Positions 53,843-64,000 of a stretch of 64,000 nt of DNA are shown piece by piece (position 1 is the first letter of the stretch; every line of letters starts with the position of its first letter). The notes beneath the pieces are model-generated. The model saw only the letters and a program-made list of their open reading frames with translations, was not told where the DNA came from and did no database searches. The translations under genes were made by a program, and so were the position numbers. Source of the stretch: Medicago truncatula (taxonomy: Eukaryota; Streptophyta; Magnoliopsida; Fabales; Fabaceae); NCBI RefSeq assembly GCF_003473485.1, contig NC_053043.1, positions 4,722,001 to 4,786,000 on the forward strand. The letters run 5' to 3'.

Positions 53843-56800
53843 TTAATAAGGCAAGCTCTTGGAACTTGTGCTAATAACCAATGACTTGAGTTTGGAGGAC
53901 TCCCCATTTGCATTTGCCCTTTGAGTTATTATTTCCAAATTCTTATGCAAGCTTTGTTTCACCAAACTCTTCATCAATTTCTTCCCTTCATTTGTATCTC
54001 TTTGATTTAATGGTGACCCCATTCCAAATCTTGGTGTTTGTGGACCAGAATGTGGTCCCATCTTTATTTGTCTTTCATCCTTAAACCATTGCAATAGTTT
54101 CATTGCTCTCTTTTGAGCTAAAGGACTCCCCAATAAAACAACTTCAAGAAGTATAGGAACAATCCTAGCTTGTGCCATTTTATCTCTTTGTGATGAACTT
54201 TGATGTGCTAAAATCATCAAAATATAAACCGACAACTCTTGACATTTTGGTTTATCTTCCCATGACAAAATCTCAACAAAATTTTGTGGCACCATTGAGT
54301 TGTTCTCTATTGCTTTTTTACCCATTAACGTGACCAACAAGTTACCTAAAGTAGCAAGAGCTTTTTCTGAAATTTCTTTGACTAAAGAAAGTTCTAAGAG
54401 GATTGGGACAAGACCATAAGAAACTAAAGGGCTTGCATTTTCTAACATTGTTGAAAGGTTGTACAAGGCTCCTAAACATGATCTTTTGGTATCAAAAGTC
54501 ATGTCTTTTTTAAGAATGTCTTTAATAACTGGAAGGAAATCTAATGAAGGAAAAGGGTATTGAGTGTTTGCAAGTGATGATAATGATAAAAGTAACTCTG
54601 CAAACTCACTTATGGTTGACTCATCTACAAGGTCAATTGTCTTAGGTAATTTGGATAGTATTCCTGCCTCCACTATCATAGCCTTGTTCCTGAAGAAAGA
54701 ATACACACGTTAGATACAAAGAAGGAAAGCATGTTTTAATTTGGTCAAAGTTTGGTCAGAAACAAATATTTACATTATTCTCAAAGTCAGCATAAACTAG
54801 TCAAGAGCTGAACAATGCTATAGGCTAAATTATTTGAAGCATCTTTCAGAGTAAAGTCAATGGGAATAAAAAAATTAATGTGTTGGATAATTGAGGTCAA
54901 TAAAAGACATAAAATTGTCATTAAGATCATAAAGAAATGTGATGAACTACCTACCTACACTATACTATCATAAAATTGTCTCTTCAATACTCCTCCGTCC
55001 CTATATTATTAATATAATTAATGTGTTTATTTTGTGTGTTAATATTATGAAATTGTCCTTTGTTTTTATGTGTATTAAATTTGACTTTACATATTTTAAG
55101 AAAAATTAGTAGTATTAATTAGGAATATGTTTAGGAAAAAAATAATAAATGCATCTAATAATCTGAAAAGAAATTTACATTTAGAAACAAAAATAAAATC
55201 AAACGGGTGGTTACATATAGAATAGGAGGGAGTATATACTTTGTCTCCTAGTAGCCCATCATTTTGGTGATTTAATATATTAATGTTTCTTCCAACTCAA
55301 TTTCTATGTGAAGTGTACTATGGTTGTCACAATGAGATTTGAAGAAATTTGATGCCAAAATATTGACTAAATATTCCATCATCAGATTTGATGTCATTAA
55401 TGCAATTTAATTAATTTGGTAACTTTCATGTTTCTATTGCCGTAGGGGAGACACTCAACTCTAAAAGCAAAGTTGTATTAGTTAATAGAAGAGTGTTATT
55501 TCAACAATCAATTTGGTGATAATTTATTTGATAATCATACTTTATAAAGAAAAAAGTGATATTGGCACGGAAATCATAGCAATAGAGAGATAAAATAAAA
55601 AATAATGTGAATATGAAAGAGAAAGTTGTTGCAAAAGTTATCACTAAATGATGTTCAAATATCATTTCTATAATTAATAATATTAATTTCATTTATTTAT
55701 TTATTCTTTTGGGAATTTGAAGAATAACACTTTGGTTGTGGTTACAGTAAAAAAAAAAAAAAAAACAGTTTGGTTGTGGTTAGTGTGGAATCATGAACAA
55801 AACCCGCCAAACCGATAACCACTTTGTATTAATAAATCTTGTCCTTATTCCCCCAAAGTCAAAATCAGTGGTTACTCAGTATTCAGTACCCATGATGCAT
55901 CAACTATCACCAATTTCTTGTATAAAATAATTAAGTGGAAGAAAACACACTATAATAAATTTAAGAGTAATATAAACCGTATTAATTTTGGAATAACATT
56001 AAAATAAAATAAAAACTATTTTAAGAAATTTTTATTTTGTTAACGTGCACTCATTACCGTACAAGAGAGACCTATAAGCAATATAAGAAATGTTTTGTAA
56101 AAAAAAAAATATAGACATGAAAAGACAACAAAAGAATAAGAACCAGCACTAATTCATGCAATTTGAAGTTAGTGCTTCTTATCCCATGCTCAAATTCAGC
56201 ACTAGTATCTTTATGATTTCTTCTCTCACAATATTTTAAAAGTTTTAATCATTCATTTTATCTTTCTCTACCATTCATGTTAGCCAAGCACACCCAACAA
56301 TTTAGACTCTTTAAACATTTTTAAGAACATATTCAATCAATCACAACACAAGTTTTCAAACTTGAATTAAACACAGTTTCACAAAAGTTCATACTAATAT
56401 AAACATACATTATTGAATTGCTTGCTTCTTGTTAATCTTTTTTAATTCCAACAAAAATAATAAGACTATCAAACTCTAAAAAACATTGTAGCTTTAGTAG
56501 AAGTGATGCATATAAAAAAACTAATAAGACATGAAGAAAAAAAATCTAGAGACATTTCATATATTGTGAGACGAGTTTGAACCTGGTGCGTGAAATTCGC
56601 TGTTAGGCTGCTTGATAAAAAAAAAAAAAAAGAATTTCAAAAAACTTACGTGTAAGTTCCATCAGCTAGGTAAATCAACGCCGTCAACCCTGCTCTCCGG
56701 TGACTAACCACCTGTGACGCCACCATAGATACCAAAACCGGCACCACTCCAAGTTCTGTTATCAACTTTCTAACCTTAACATCTTCTTTAACTAAACTTT

Positions 56801-57125
56801 CAATCTCTTTTGCAGCTATCTCCTTCTCTTCCCAGCTTCCAAAGTGAAGCATCTTCACTGTCTTTTGCAGCAAAATTTCAGTTTCTTCCACCACCTCCTC
56901 CTCCTCCTTATGCTTCTCTATAACTTGCACTGTTTCAATATTTTCAACCATGTTCTGTTCAATGTTGCTCTGTTCAGCTCTGCTTTTTTCTTTGTTTAAA
57001 TAATCGGAGGATTCACAGCGCTTTCGGGTTGCTTTGGATTGAAGAAACCGTTTGATACGAGTAAAGAATTGAAGCTTTATGTTAGAGAGTACCCAAATAG
57101 AAGAAGACGATGAAGTATTTGACAT
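53843..57125 (-). CDS. Armadillo-repeat protein, PUB-like without U-box, two exons
   Basis: Exons 57125-56650 and 54689-53843, joined by a phase-2 GT-AG intron, give 440 residues. The N-terminus is basic, followed by a Glu-rich stretch ([13 protein letters not shown]). From about residue 86 the protein consists of helical ARM repeats: [83 protein letters not shown] and [14 protein letters not shown]. The order and wording match the ARM region of plant U-box proteins of the PUB7/PUB45 group, but no U-box precedes it, so it likely binds partners rather than acting as an E3 itself. The tail (about residues 370-440) is Ser/Lys-rich and probably disordered. The 1,960-bp intron holds two MITEs. Function unknown. 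Confidence 0.9.
54990..55232. mobile_element. Stowaway-like MITE (243 bp) in the ARM-gene intron
   Basis: CTCCTCCGTCCCTATATTAT and the inverted ATAGAATAGGAGGGAG form the ends, with TA on either side (54988-54989 and 55233-55234). Confidence 0.75.
55494..55671. mobile_element. Fold-back MITE, AATGATATTTGAACA family, copy 2, in the ARM-gene intron
   Basis: Inverse of the element at 50124-50311, with the same internal phrases (CATAGCAATAGAGAGATAAAAT, GAAAGAGAAAGTTGTTG). The 63-codon ORF over it is an artefact. Confidence 0.7.
56565..56632 (+). repeat. Possible SINE-like 3' fragment
   Basis: GAGACGAGTTTGAACCTGGTGCGTG resembles a degenerate B box (GTTTGAACC) and is followed by a 15-base A run. 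Lies in the ARM-gene intron near the exon-1 donor. Confidence 0.35.
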
Positions 57126-57299
57126 GTTGGTTTTGTGAAGTGTTTGTTGTTTTTGGTTTTTCTTTTATAAATTTGTTTGTGGTTTTGAGTTTGAAAACAG
57201 AGGAGAAGTGAGAGAAAATGAATCGATGAAACTATTTGAAGGGTTATGTGAAGTTTAAATACAGGGGAAATACAGAGCACAATAAGCACATGCAAAGAA

Positions 57300-59030
57300 C
57301 AGTGATGTCCCTTTTATAAAGTTAATTGTGGATATTATGACACAAGATCTCAAATTATTCATTTTTTTTTGGTTAAGCAAATTATTCATTTATTAGTAGG
57401 GTTTTATGCATCATTTGTTGCAAGTAAAAATACTTACGTATCTTGTACCCAAAAAAAATAATACTTATGTATCTTGTACCAAAAAAAGAATACCTACTTA
57501 TCTTTTTTTTCTTCTTAACCCTCCAATTTTTTAGAGATAGAGGTTGAGTTTAGACGATAAATATTTAAATTCTGAGTTCTTCCAAACAATTTGATCTTAG
57601 TCAAAGCTCATTGACAACATCCATTTGGTTAAATATTTATGTACCTTAATTTTTTTTTTTACTCAATTTGCGTCCCTAAACTTGATAAAAAGAAAATGAG
57701 CATGTTTAATCATATAAATCTCATCAAATTTTTATTGATTTGAGTTGAGCCGGACGGACTCATAAAGAAAAAGAAGAAGAAGAAAAAGAGCAAAAACTCA
57801 TGTCTATGTTCTTCATTCACAGAATTTAGGAATACTTTATACTTTCCTTAAAATAAAATAAAAACTTTTTACTAACACAAAACTTGAACTTGATATACTT
57901 GAGGAAACTAAATTCTTTGCCATTTTTTTATTGAAATTATTTGCCACTTAGACATACAAATATTGATAATTTTGACTATATATGTGAATAACTTTTTATG
58001 GAAATCTTGACTATATTTGAACCAACATGATTTATCATATAATAGCATTATTTGTGGAAATGTAATCAACAATCCATTGGTTTATATCTCATTCTTTTAG
58101 GTATACTATTTGGTTCCTTCAAAAAAAAAAAGGTATGCTATTTGGTACAATATCACTTATAACAGGTCTAACATAGAGTCTTTCTCCGCCTCCTAACCAA
58201 ATTTTCTTTTTGTTGAGCAATCTCAACCTAATTAGTCTATAAGTTAGTGGAGATGAAATATTAGACCTATCATATCATCTATCTTCACCAAATTCAATTC
58301 AATTTTATGGGACCTTCTTGGGTAGTACATGAATTGGCATTTTCATTATTAAAAATAGACAACAACTAACTAAAATTGGGCTTAGGTTTTGATGTAAACC
58401 CACATCTATTGCACGTGAGACCTAGGCTATATGTTTCCCCCATGGAACCATGAAATTTGGGGCAGTGCACACTCATCTAACATTAATGAACACTTAATAT
58501 ATATTTTCATAATTTTTCATTTGCTATAAAATCTGATCTGGATCGTTAGCTGTGATATATTCTCACATGCATTAGTGATTTGATGATACTAAGTTTTATT
58601 GCATTCCTTCATTAAGTTCCTTGATTTGTTGTTATGCCAACATGACGTGAGAAAACAAGTTAAATATAAACCCTCAATTTATTTTGGACTAAAACTCATT
58701 GAAAACAAATTAGCTTTATAGATGCATCGTAGATATTTGAGCCAGGAGAACCCAAAAGGAATTAGCTTTATGTTGGATTTTATCAAGAGGCTAAATAATT
58801 AGTTAACACTTCATTGCTTAAACAGTTGTTTTTTGGTGATTGGCCAAATAATTAGTAAACACTTCATTACATCATCTTATCGGTCATAAGGTTTGACTCA
58901 GCTGCAATGCTAATATTGTTAGACCATATATCTTTTGTTCAAGCTCAAATCTAAGACCTCGTAAATGTGTGTAAGTTTTAGGTGAAATTTTTCAATTCAT
59001 CTACGGATTAAAAAAATTAGGGTCATGTTA
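57300..59030. other. Upstream region of the ARM gene, then intergenic
   Basis: No gene. Short tandem duplications are present: ACTTA(C/T)GTATCTTGTACC occurs at 57434 and 57464, and GGTAT(A/G)CTATTTGGT at 58099 and 58130 flanks an A-run. Otherwise AT-rich. Confidence 0.45.
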
Positions 59031-59035
59031 ACTTG

Positions 59036-59194
59036 TGCCCTTAAGACACAAGTTAAGAATCTATAAAAATAAATAAAAATAAATTTTGTATTGAAAGTAT
59101 AAATATTAAAACTTTTATACTATTGAATACACAATTTCCAAATAAAGAATTTTATTTTTAGTTTCTTAACTTGTGCCCTGAGCACAAGTTAACA
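59036..59194. mobile_element. Fold-back MITE, GTTAACTTGTGC family (159 bp)
   Basis: TGTTAACTTGTGCCC and GAGCACAAGTTAACA are the inverted ends, and each end contains a second inverted copy (ACACAAGTTAAGAA, TTCTTAACTTGTGCCC). A relative sits 90 bp downstream. Confidence 0.75.
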
Positions 59195-59283
59195 TTTTCC
59201 AAAAAATTATGTATATATTGTTAAATAGGCTTGAATCTTATCTCAAAAGCTAGCTCAAAGGATAGTGTTATTAAAAATGGTCT

Positions 59284-59446
59284 TGTTAACGAGTGCTCCC
59301 GGATCACTGTTTAAGCATCCCAAATTTAGTAATTATTATTTTATAAAGTCAACTATTATAATTTTCAATGCATTCAATACACAATTTTTTATTAAAAATT
59401 TACTATTTAAAGTGATTAAAAAGTGCCTCAAGAACATTCGTTAACA
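59284..59446. mobile_element. Fold-back MITE, GTTAACGAGTGC family (163 bp)
   Basis: TGTTAACGAGTGCTCC at the left and AGAACATTCGTTAACA at the right are inverted. The internal AAATTTAGTAATTATT and AAATTTACTATTTAAAG also partly pair. Diverged relative of the preceding element. Confidence 0.65.
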
Positions 59447-60383
59447 TTTCCCTAAACATATTATACACTCAATAGTCCAAGAACCTTAGCGATGTGAACA
59501 AATAACAAACTACAAACAACTTCAAAATATAACAAATAGAAATGTTGTATGTCGGTATCAGGATATTTTATGTAAAAGAAAAATTAAATTAAACTAAATT
59601 AATCAATAATTGTTTTGTTTAAGGAATAGCCAATAATTGTTGTTAAATTAAAAAACTCCAGGATTTTCCGGGAAGAGTGACTTATATGTAAGTGCGCGGT
59701 TTCGCATGCAAATAAGTCATCACCAATATTTTGACATAAACTTATATAAATATTCGGTATATATAATAATAACTTTGGGGGTGACAATTCCATTAGGTAG
59801 AGGGGTTAGGGATAATGTTTGAGAATTTGATGGCTGTGGCATTTCCATGTTGGAGTCCACTATAAGTTTTTATCCATCTTTGAATTGAATGCACTGAGGC
59901 TTACCCTATGGCAATTACGACGTTTTCGTTTTTTATTTTGGCTTTGAGTTTGCAAATATGATGTGTGCCACTACCAGAACTTGCTTATTATTACCAACAT
60001 TTGTTTCTACCACATACATACAGTAATGTTAATTTACTTGCAATCCATATTTAAAATTTAAAAATTCCAGATGATGAGAACTTGTGTGCATAGATGTGTT
60101 TTTTAAGAGTAAAAATTAAAAAGCAAAAAATGTGTATATTATTTAAAATTGTGTACGTTTTGTGAAGTTCAATAAGATTCCAACATCTGAGAGTACGTGT
60201 ACAGTTGTTGCATTGCATGGATGCACATGGAGAGGAATATACTGCAGTCACTGAGGTGCATATTTTTCTCAACGAAGCATAACATTTTCGACGATTGTAA
60301 TCTTTCCTCGAAAATACACACACTAATTGAGAGAAAATACTTGTTTAATTAGCGTGATAGTATAAATTTTATTCGTTGCATGC

Positions 60384-60553
60384 TATGAAGCATGGATTCG
60401 AACATCGGACACGGACACTGACACGTCGTTATCGCTAATAATTTGAAAAAAATCATATAGTTCAATATAATTATATGTGTTGTTGTTGTGTTGAACATGA
60501 CACGTGTCTGACATCGAGACACGACTAATTCAAAAAATACAAGTGTTTCATGG
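60384..60553. mobile_element. MITE with 9-bp target duplication (ATGAAGCA family)
   Basis: Flanked on both sides by GTTGCATGC (60375-60383 and 60554-60562). Imperfect inverted ends TATGAAGCATGG and TGTTTCATGG; subterminal GGACACGGACACTGACACG and CATGACACGTGTC. A 9-bp duplication is typical of Mutator, while the 44778 relative suggests 7-8 bp, so the superfamily is open. Confidence 0.75.
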
Positions 60554-60589
60554 GTTGCATGCAATAACAAGTGAGACATTTTATTTTTG

Positions 60590-62680
60590 GAAAATTCTAT
60601 GATGAAGTCATGAAAATGACTTTTCTGATGAAGTTAACAACACTATATCAACAAAACTGTAGTGAGTAACACCCCACTGTTTGTACAGTGACATCAAAAG
60701 TTCAGTTCCCATAGTATAATCAATTCATCAGATTAACAAAACTACACTTAATCTAATTTTATTCTACCTTGTTTCAAGTGTAGCACCCCACAAAGTGTAA
60801 CACTTAAGACTATCACATAATATCATCAATTCTTTTTGCATGTTAAAGATGCTAACGATAAAATAGTACCTGTAAGTCCAAGATATTGCAAGCATTACTA
60901 GTTGAATTACTATTGATCATTAATCAGTAATCAATAATTTAAAAATGAATCAAACATTAAAATCAAAATTAACTTTTTTTTAAAAAGTCAGTTTCCTTAC
61001 TGCACCGTAGAAGCTCCCTTTATTTTTAAGGGAGAACAAGTGAGACATGTCAAATGATCTAAAAGGAAACAAAATAAAGTTCAATTACGGATTATACGTG
61101 TATATATATGTGGCAACATTCTTCTAAAGCCAAAACAAAGCGAAAATAGTAAAAAGTGAGACGCTTTTTTCTTCATGTTCCATAAAAACAAAATGCTGAT
61201 GTGTTTAACAAATCACATGAAAGTAGATCAAGGTTCACGGATTATAACTTTGTGGTTATTATGAGTCACCTTCACATCAATTTATAGTGGCACATGGATT
61301 ATATATCCTGGCAAAACCTGAACACTGATTTTTCATCACACGTGGGATCATTAAAAATGTGGGATTGGGCACCCATTTTGAGATTCATTACTGTACATAA
61401 GAACAATTTTGGAGTATATCACTAAAATGGTTTTTCTTTTGCCGTAAAAAATAGGTAGTTTTTCTTTAACATAATATGACAAAACTGGAATGATTTTAAG
61501 TTACAATATATTGAGTACTATGGCTCATACGCACATAAGAGGGGCAAAGGGAGCTGAGCGTGGGTACTTGTCTGCATAGATGTGTTTTTTTATAGAGTGA
61601 TGATACATGTACCACCTCATGTGGCAATACACCTTTTACATCCACACAAAATTCTGACACGTGGCAACCTGGACCCCACACAAATAGAAGATAAAGTGTG
61701 GTTGTGAGATGAATTTACCAAAATATTTATAATACATGGGGTGTACAATAGGGTGTAGGAATAAATGGTGTTGATGTAACATTTTCCTTTTTTATAATGG
61801 TGTTTAGAGGTGAAATGAAATACTCTTTATAATATATTATTCAATGGTCATACACACAAATTTGTCATAGAAGTTGTTCTTGTATGAACAAGGGAGGTTT
61901 ACCTCCTAAGCATAGGGTATCCTTCCTTCGTTGATGACTAGATACTCCTCGACAACTCATACACTCCTTGTCATAAGTCCTCTGGAAAGTATAGGGGTGT
62001 CTGTAAAAGACACTCCGATGTTCAAGTGAGACGAGGTGCTAGTAGGTAGCAGAAGGACATGGTTAATGAGTATAGTTGTGATAAAAGTGGAATAATCGTA
62101 CTTAGGACCCTTATTTATAGTGTTTGATTTTATGATAGGCTCCTCGTTGGTTGCAATCTTCTCTCCTTATTTTAGTCTAAATTTTTTTGAGGTTAATCCA
62201 TATATCAGAGTAACCAATCACCCAGATAGGTGTTGAAATCTATATAGTTTAAGTGAGTCTCTTGTAAGTAGGAATAAGTCATGTATATCTAAATGCAACG
62301 GAACACGAGGTAGATGGACGCATCTATCCGATTCAGGTGAGTTCCCAGTTTGTAGGAACAACGTTATAGCTATCAAGATGTTGGTTATACTTTGAAGCGG
62401 TGGATCGCATGCATAAATGCTATGTGGATGAACGAGGTAGAACAAGGTAGTTCATAATATATTGTTAAGGCTGTTAACCTGTATTGCACATCGATCTGAG
62501 ATGCTCTTTTTGAGGAGGCGGTGAATGATATTTGCTCATGTATGATGCCACATGTCATATCGAGGTGGGTACATCGATAGACCTTGACTTGTCTCATTTA
62601 TTGGGTATTCTTTCCTTTTTTATTGGATCTTGCTAATGGACTTTCTTTATGAATAATTGGGTTGGACCTTTTCATACCAG
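60590..62680. other. Intergenic, probable retroelement debris
   Basis: 61860-62600 is less AT-rich and contains phrases such as ACACTCCGATGTTC and CATCGATCTGAGATGC, with no ORF that can be assigned; it may be part of an LTR. 61590-61780 has partly inverted TGATACATGTACCACC and TGTTGATGTAACA. No gene was found. Confidence 0.35.
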
Positions 62681-62690
62681 TACAGAAGTA

Positions 62691-62913
62691 GGAATTCTGC
62701 TCTTCTCCCAATAAAAAATATTCGCTCTCAATCAAACTTCCGAAAATACCTCTGCGTGAATTAACTCACGCTGGGTATAACATCCGCTTGAGTTAACTCA
62801 CGCAGGAGTTAAACATGAAAATACCCATGCGTTAGTTAACTCACGCATTGGCATTTTCGGCAGTTTGGTTGGAAATGAATAAAACGTGTATGTTGGAAGA
62901 AGGGCAGAATTCC
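62691..62913. mobile_element. Fold-back MITE (223 bp) with internal palindromes
   Basis: GGAATTCTGCTCTTCTCCCAA and the inverse TTGGAAGAAGGGCAGAATTCC form the ends; arms pair for about 60 bp through CCGAAAATACC/GGCATTTTCGG. The flanks share AGAAGTA (62684-62690 and 62914-62920). Three palindromes of the form GCGTGAATTAACTCACGC lie in the middle. Confidence 0.8.
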
Positions 62914-63091
62914 AGAAGTAGAGTTAGAAAAAGTATGAATAAATGTTGCGTCAACCAAAAAAATAAACGACCAATTTAATACAGAAAAATATAGATTTTA
63001 ATAGTTAAAAGAGATTTCCTTAAAAAAAAGAAAAAAGTTAAAAGAGATGGTATTAGTTTGTAGAACTGGAAACTTTTTCAAATATTAACTA

Positions 63092-63344
63092 CTCCTTCCG
63101 TTTTAAAATGAATGTCGCTTTAGCCTTTGGTACACAGATTAAGAAATGAAATAATCATTGGATATAACGTTATTACTAAACTGCCTTTACTTTATAAGAA
63201 AAAGACAAAATTAAAGTTGCATTGAAAATTGTGTGAGAGAAAAGTTGGAAGAAAAAAATTAAAGTTGTATTGAAAATGTAAATTGACATTCATTTTGAAA
63301 CAGATTTTTTTGCTAAAGTGACACTCATTTTGAAACGGATGGAG
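63092..63344. mobile_element. Stowaway-like MITE (253 bp)
   Basis: CTCCTTCCGTTTTAAAATGAATGTC and the inverse GACACTCATTTTGAAACGGATGGAG, flanked by TA (63090-63091 and 63345-63346). A second internal copy of the inner arm (ACATTCATTTTGAAACAG) lies at about 63287. Confidence 0.85.
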
Positions 63345-64000
63345 TAATAGTTTTTGGATCAAACTTGCAACCATATTAAAGAGTAATCAATCTTTTGGTG
63401 GTTTATTCGGTTATCTCCACAACCAAAAAATAAATGTAATGCTGTCAATTGGATAAAGAAGTTGGTCGAGTGATGACATGTATGAGTTAGGGTGCAATTT
63501 TATCCAATGAATGCACTTCTGAGTTCAGACTTAACAAAGACAAAAGGTGTACTCCATCCATATACGAAACGCCCACTAGAGCAAGTGATGCGTGCATCAC
63601 ATTCTTGACGGCTAGACTTGTAGGTATGACCGGGATGAAGTGTTCAAAAACCCAATCATTTGGCACTTTTCACTGCTTTTGGACCAATTACTCCCAATGC
63701 CTGTTGTTGGTTTCAACTTTTCATGCTCGTAGAGTTTCCCACTTGTTTCGAGGACAATACTATGTGTGTGTTATTCAAGTTAAGGTAAATGCAAAAAGAA
63801 AAATCTACGTTCAAATTATTTGAGGCCTTTGATGCAATTCACGAATTTTCCTTCTTCCTTCTTTCCATTTTCAATCTTCTTATCAGAGTTATAATTAATT
63901 AGCTATTAGTTGATGTTAATTATTAGTTAGTAGATGCCTATAAATGGGCATGATGTAGCTTTTCTCATTTGTGATATTTACTTTCATCAATACGAAGGAG
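63345..64000 (+). other. Window end; possible LTR with TATA-like sequence
   Basis: A 72-codon ORF (63605-63823) has no recognised domain. Near the end, GATGCCTATAAATGGGCATG (about 63934) resembles a TATA box within a plant LTR, followed by TTCATCAATACGAAGGAG. The element, if any, is cut by the window edge. Confidence 0.25.

Noticed and set aside
61860..62600. A retrotransposon LTR
   Set aside because: Composition is suggestive, but I could not find TG...CA ends, a target duplication or a second copy in the window.

Overview
This window is nuclear DNA of a flowering plant. Genes are sparse and split by spliceosomal GT-AG introns, the DNA between them is very AT-rich, and it is packed with plant-type transposable elements: Stowaway-like MITEs, LINE remnants, tRNA-derived SINE-like pieces, long inverted-repeat elements and a solo LTR. 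The gene families and element types fit a eudicot, most likely a legume close to Medicago; the genus is my inference and no database was searched.

Layout. 1-7 kb: an F-box gene (3065-4018), with its 3' flank duplicated at 1-350, and a decayed partial copy (about 5.13-6.65 kb) of a CofD/YvcK-like gene. 8-12 kb: SINE-like pieces, a Stowaway-like MITE, a tRNA-Ala(UGC) gene on the minus strand and, about 110 bp away and divergent, a two-exon gene for plastid ribosomal protein L34. 13-31 kb: essentially all repeats, including a 5'-truncated LINE, a LINE RNase H remnant, a 72-bp and a 215-bp tandem array, a 3.3-kb solo LTR with a perfect 5-bp target duplication, two copies of a G+C-richer repeat, and several long inverted-repeat elements. 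32-42 kb: two papain-type (SAG12-like) cysteine protease copies, the first complete and the second 5'-truncated and abutting a composite dispersed repeat; a large fold-back lies just downstream of the first. 42.8-50 kb: a complete 12-exon gene on the minus strand for a CofD/YvcK (UPF0052) family protein, for which every splice junction could be placed. 53.8-57.1 kb: a two-exon gene on the minus strand for an armadillo-repeat protein. 57-64 kb: intergenic DNA with small MITEs.

The genes do not form a pathway. The main internal story is duplication followed by transposition. The 42.5-45.4 kb segment (3' half of the CofD-like gene) has a decayed copy at 4.9-6.8 kb. The F-box 3' flank, the protease genes and a composite repeat (modules A, B and D) are each present more than once. 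Because one copy often lacks an element present in the other, three insertions can be demonstrated from empty sites inside this window. I found no CRISPR, operon or other prokaryotic-type system. The most unusual items are the plant CofD/YvcK gene and its broken duplicate, the unidentified conserved module D, and the large fold-backs.
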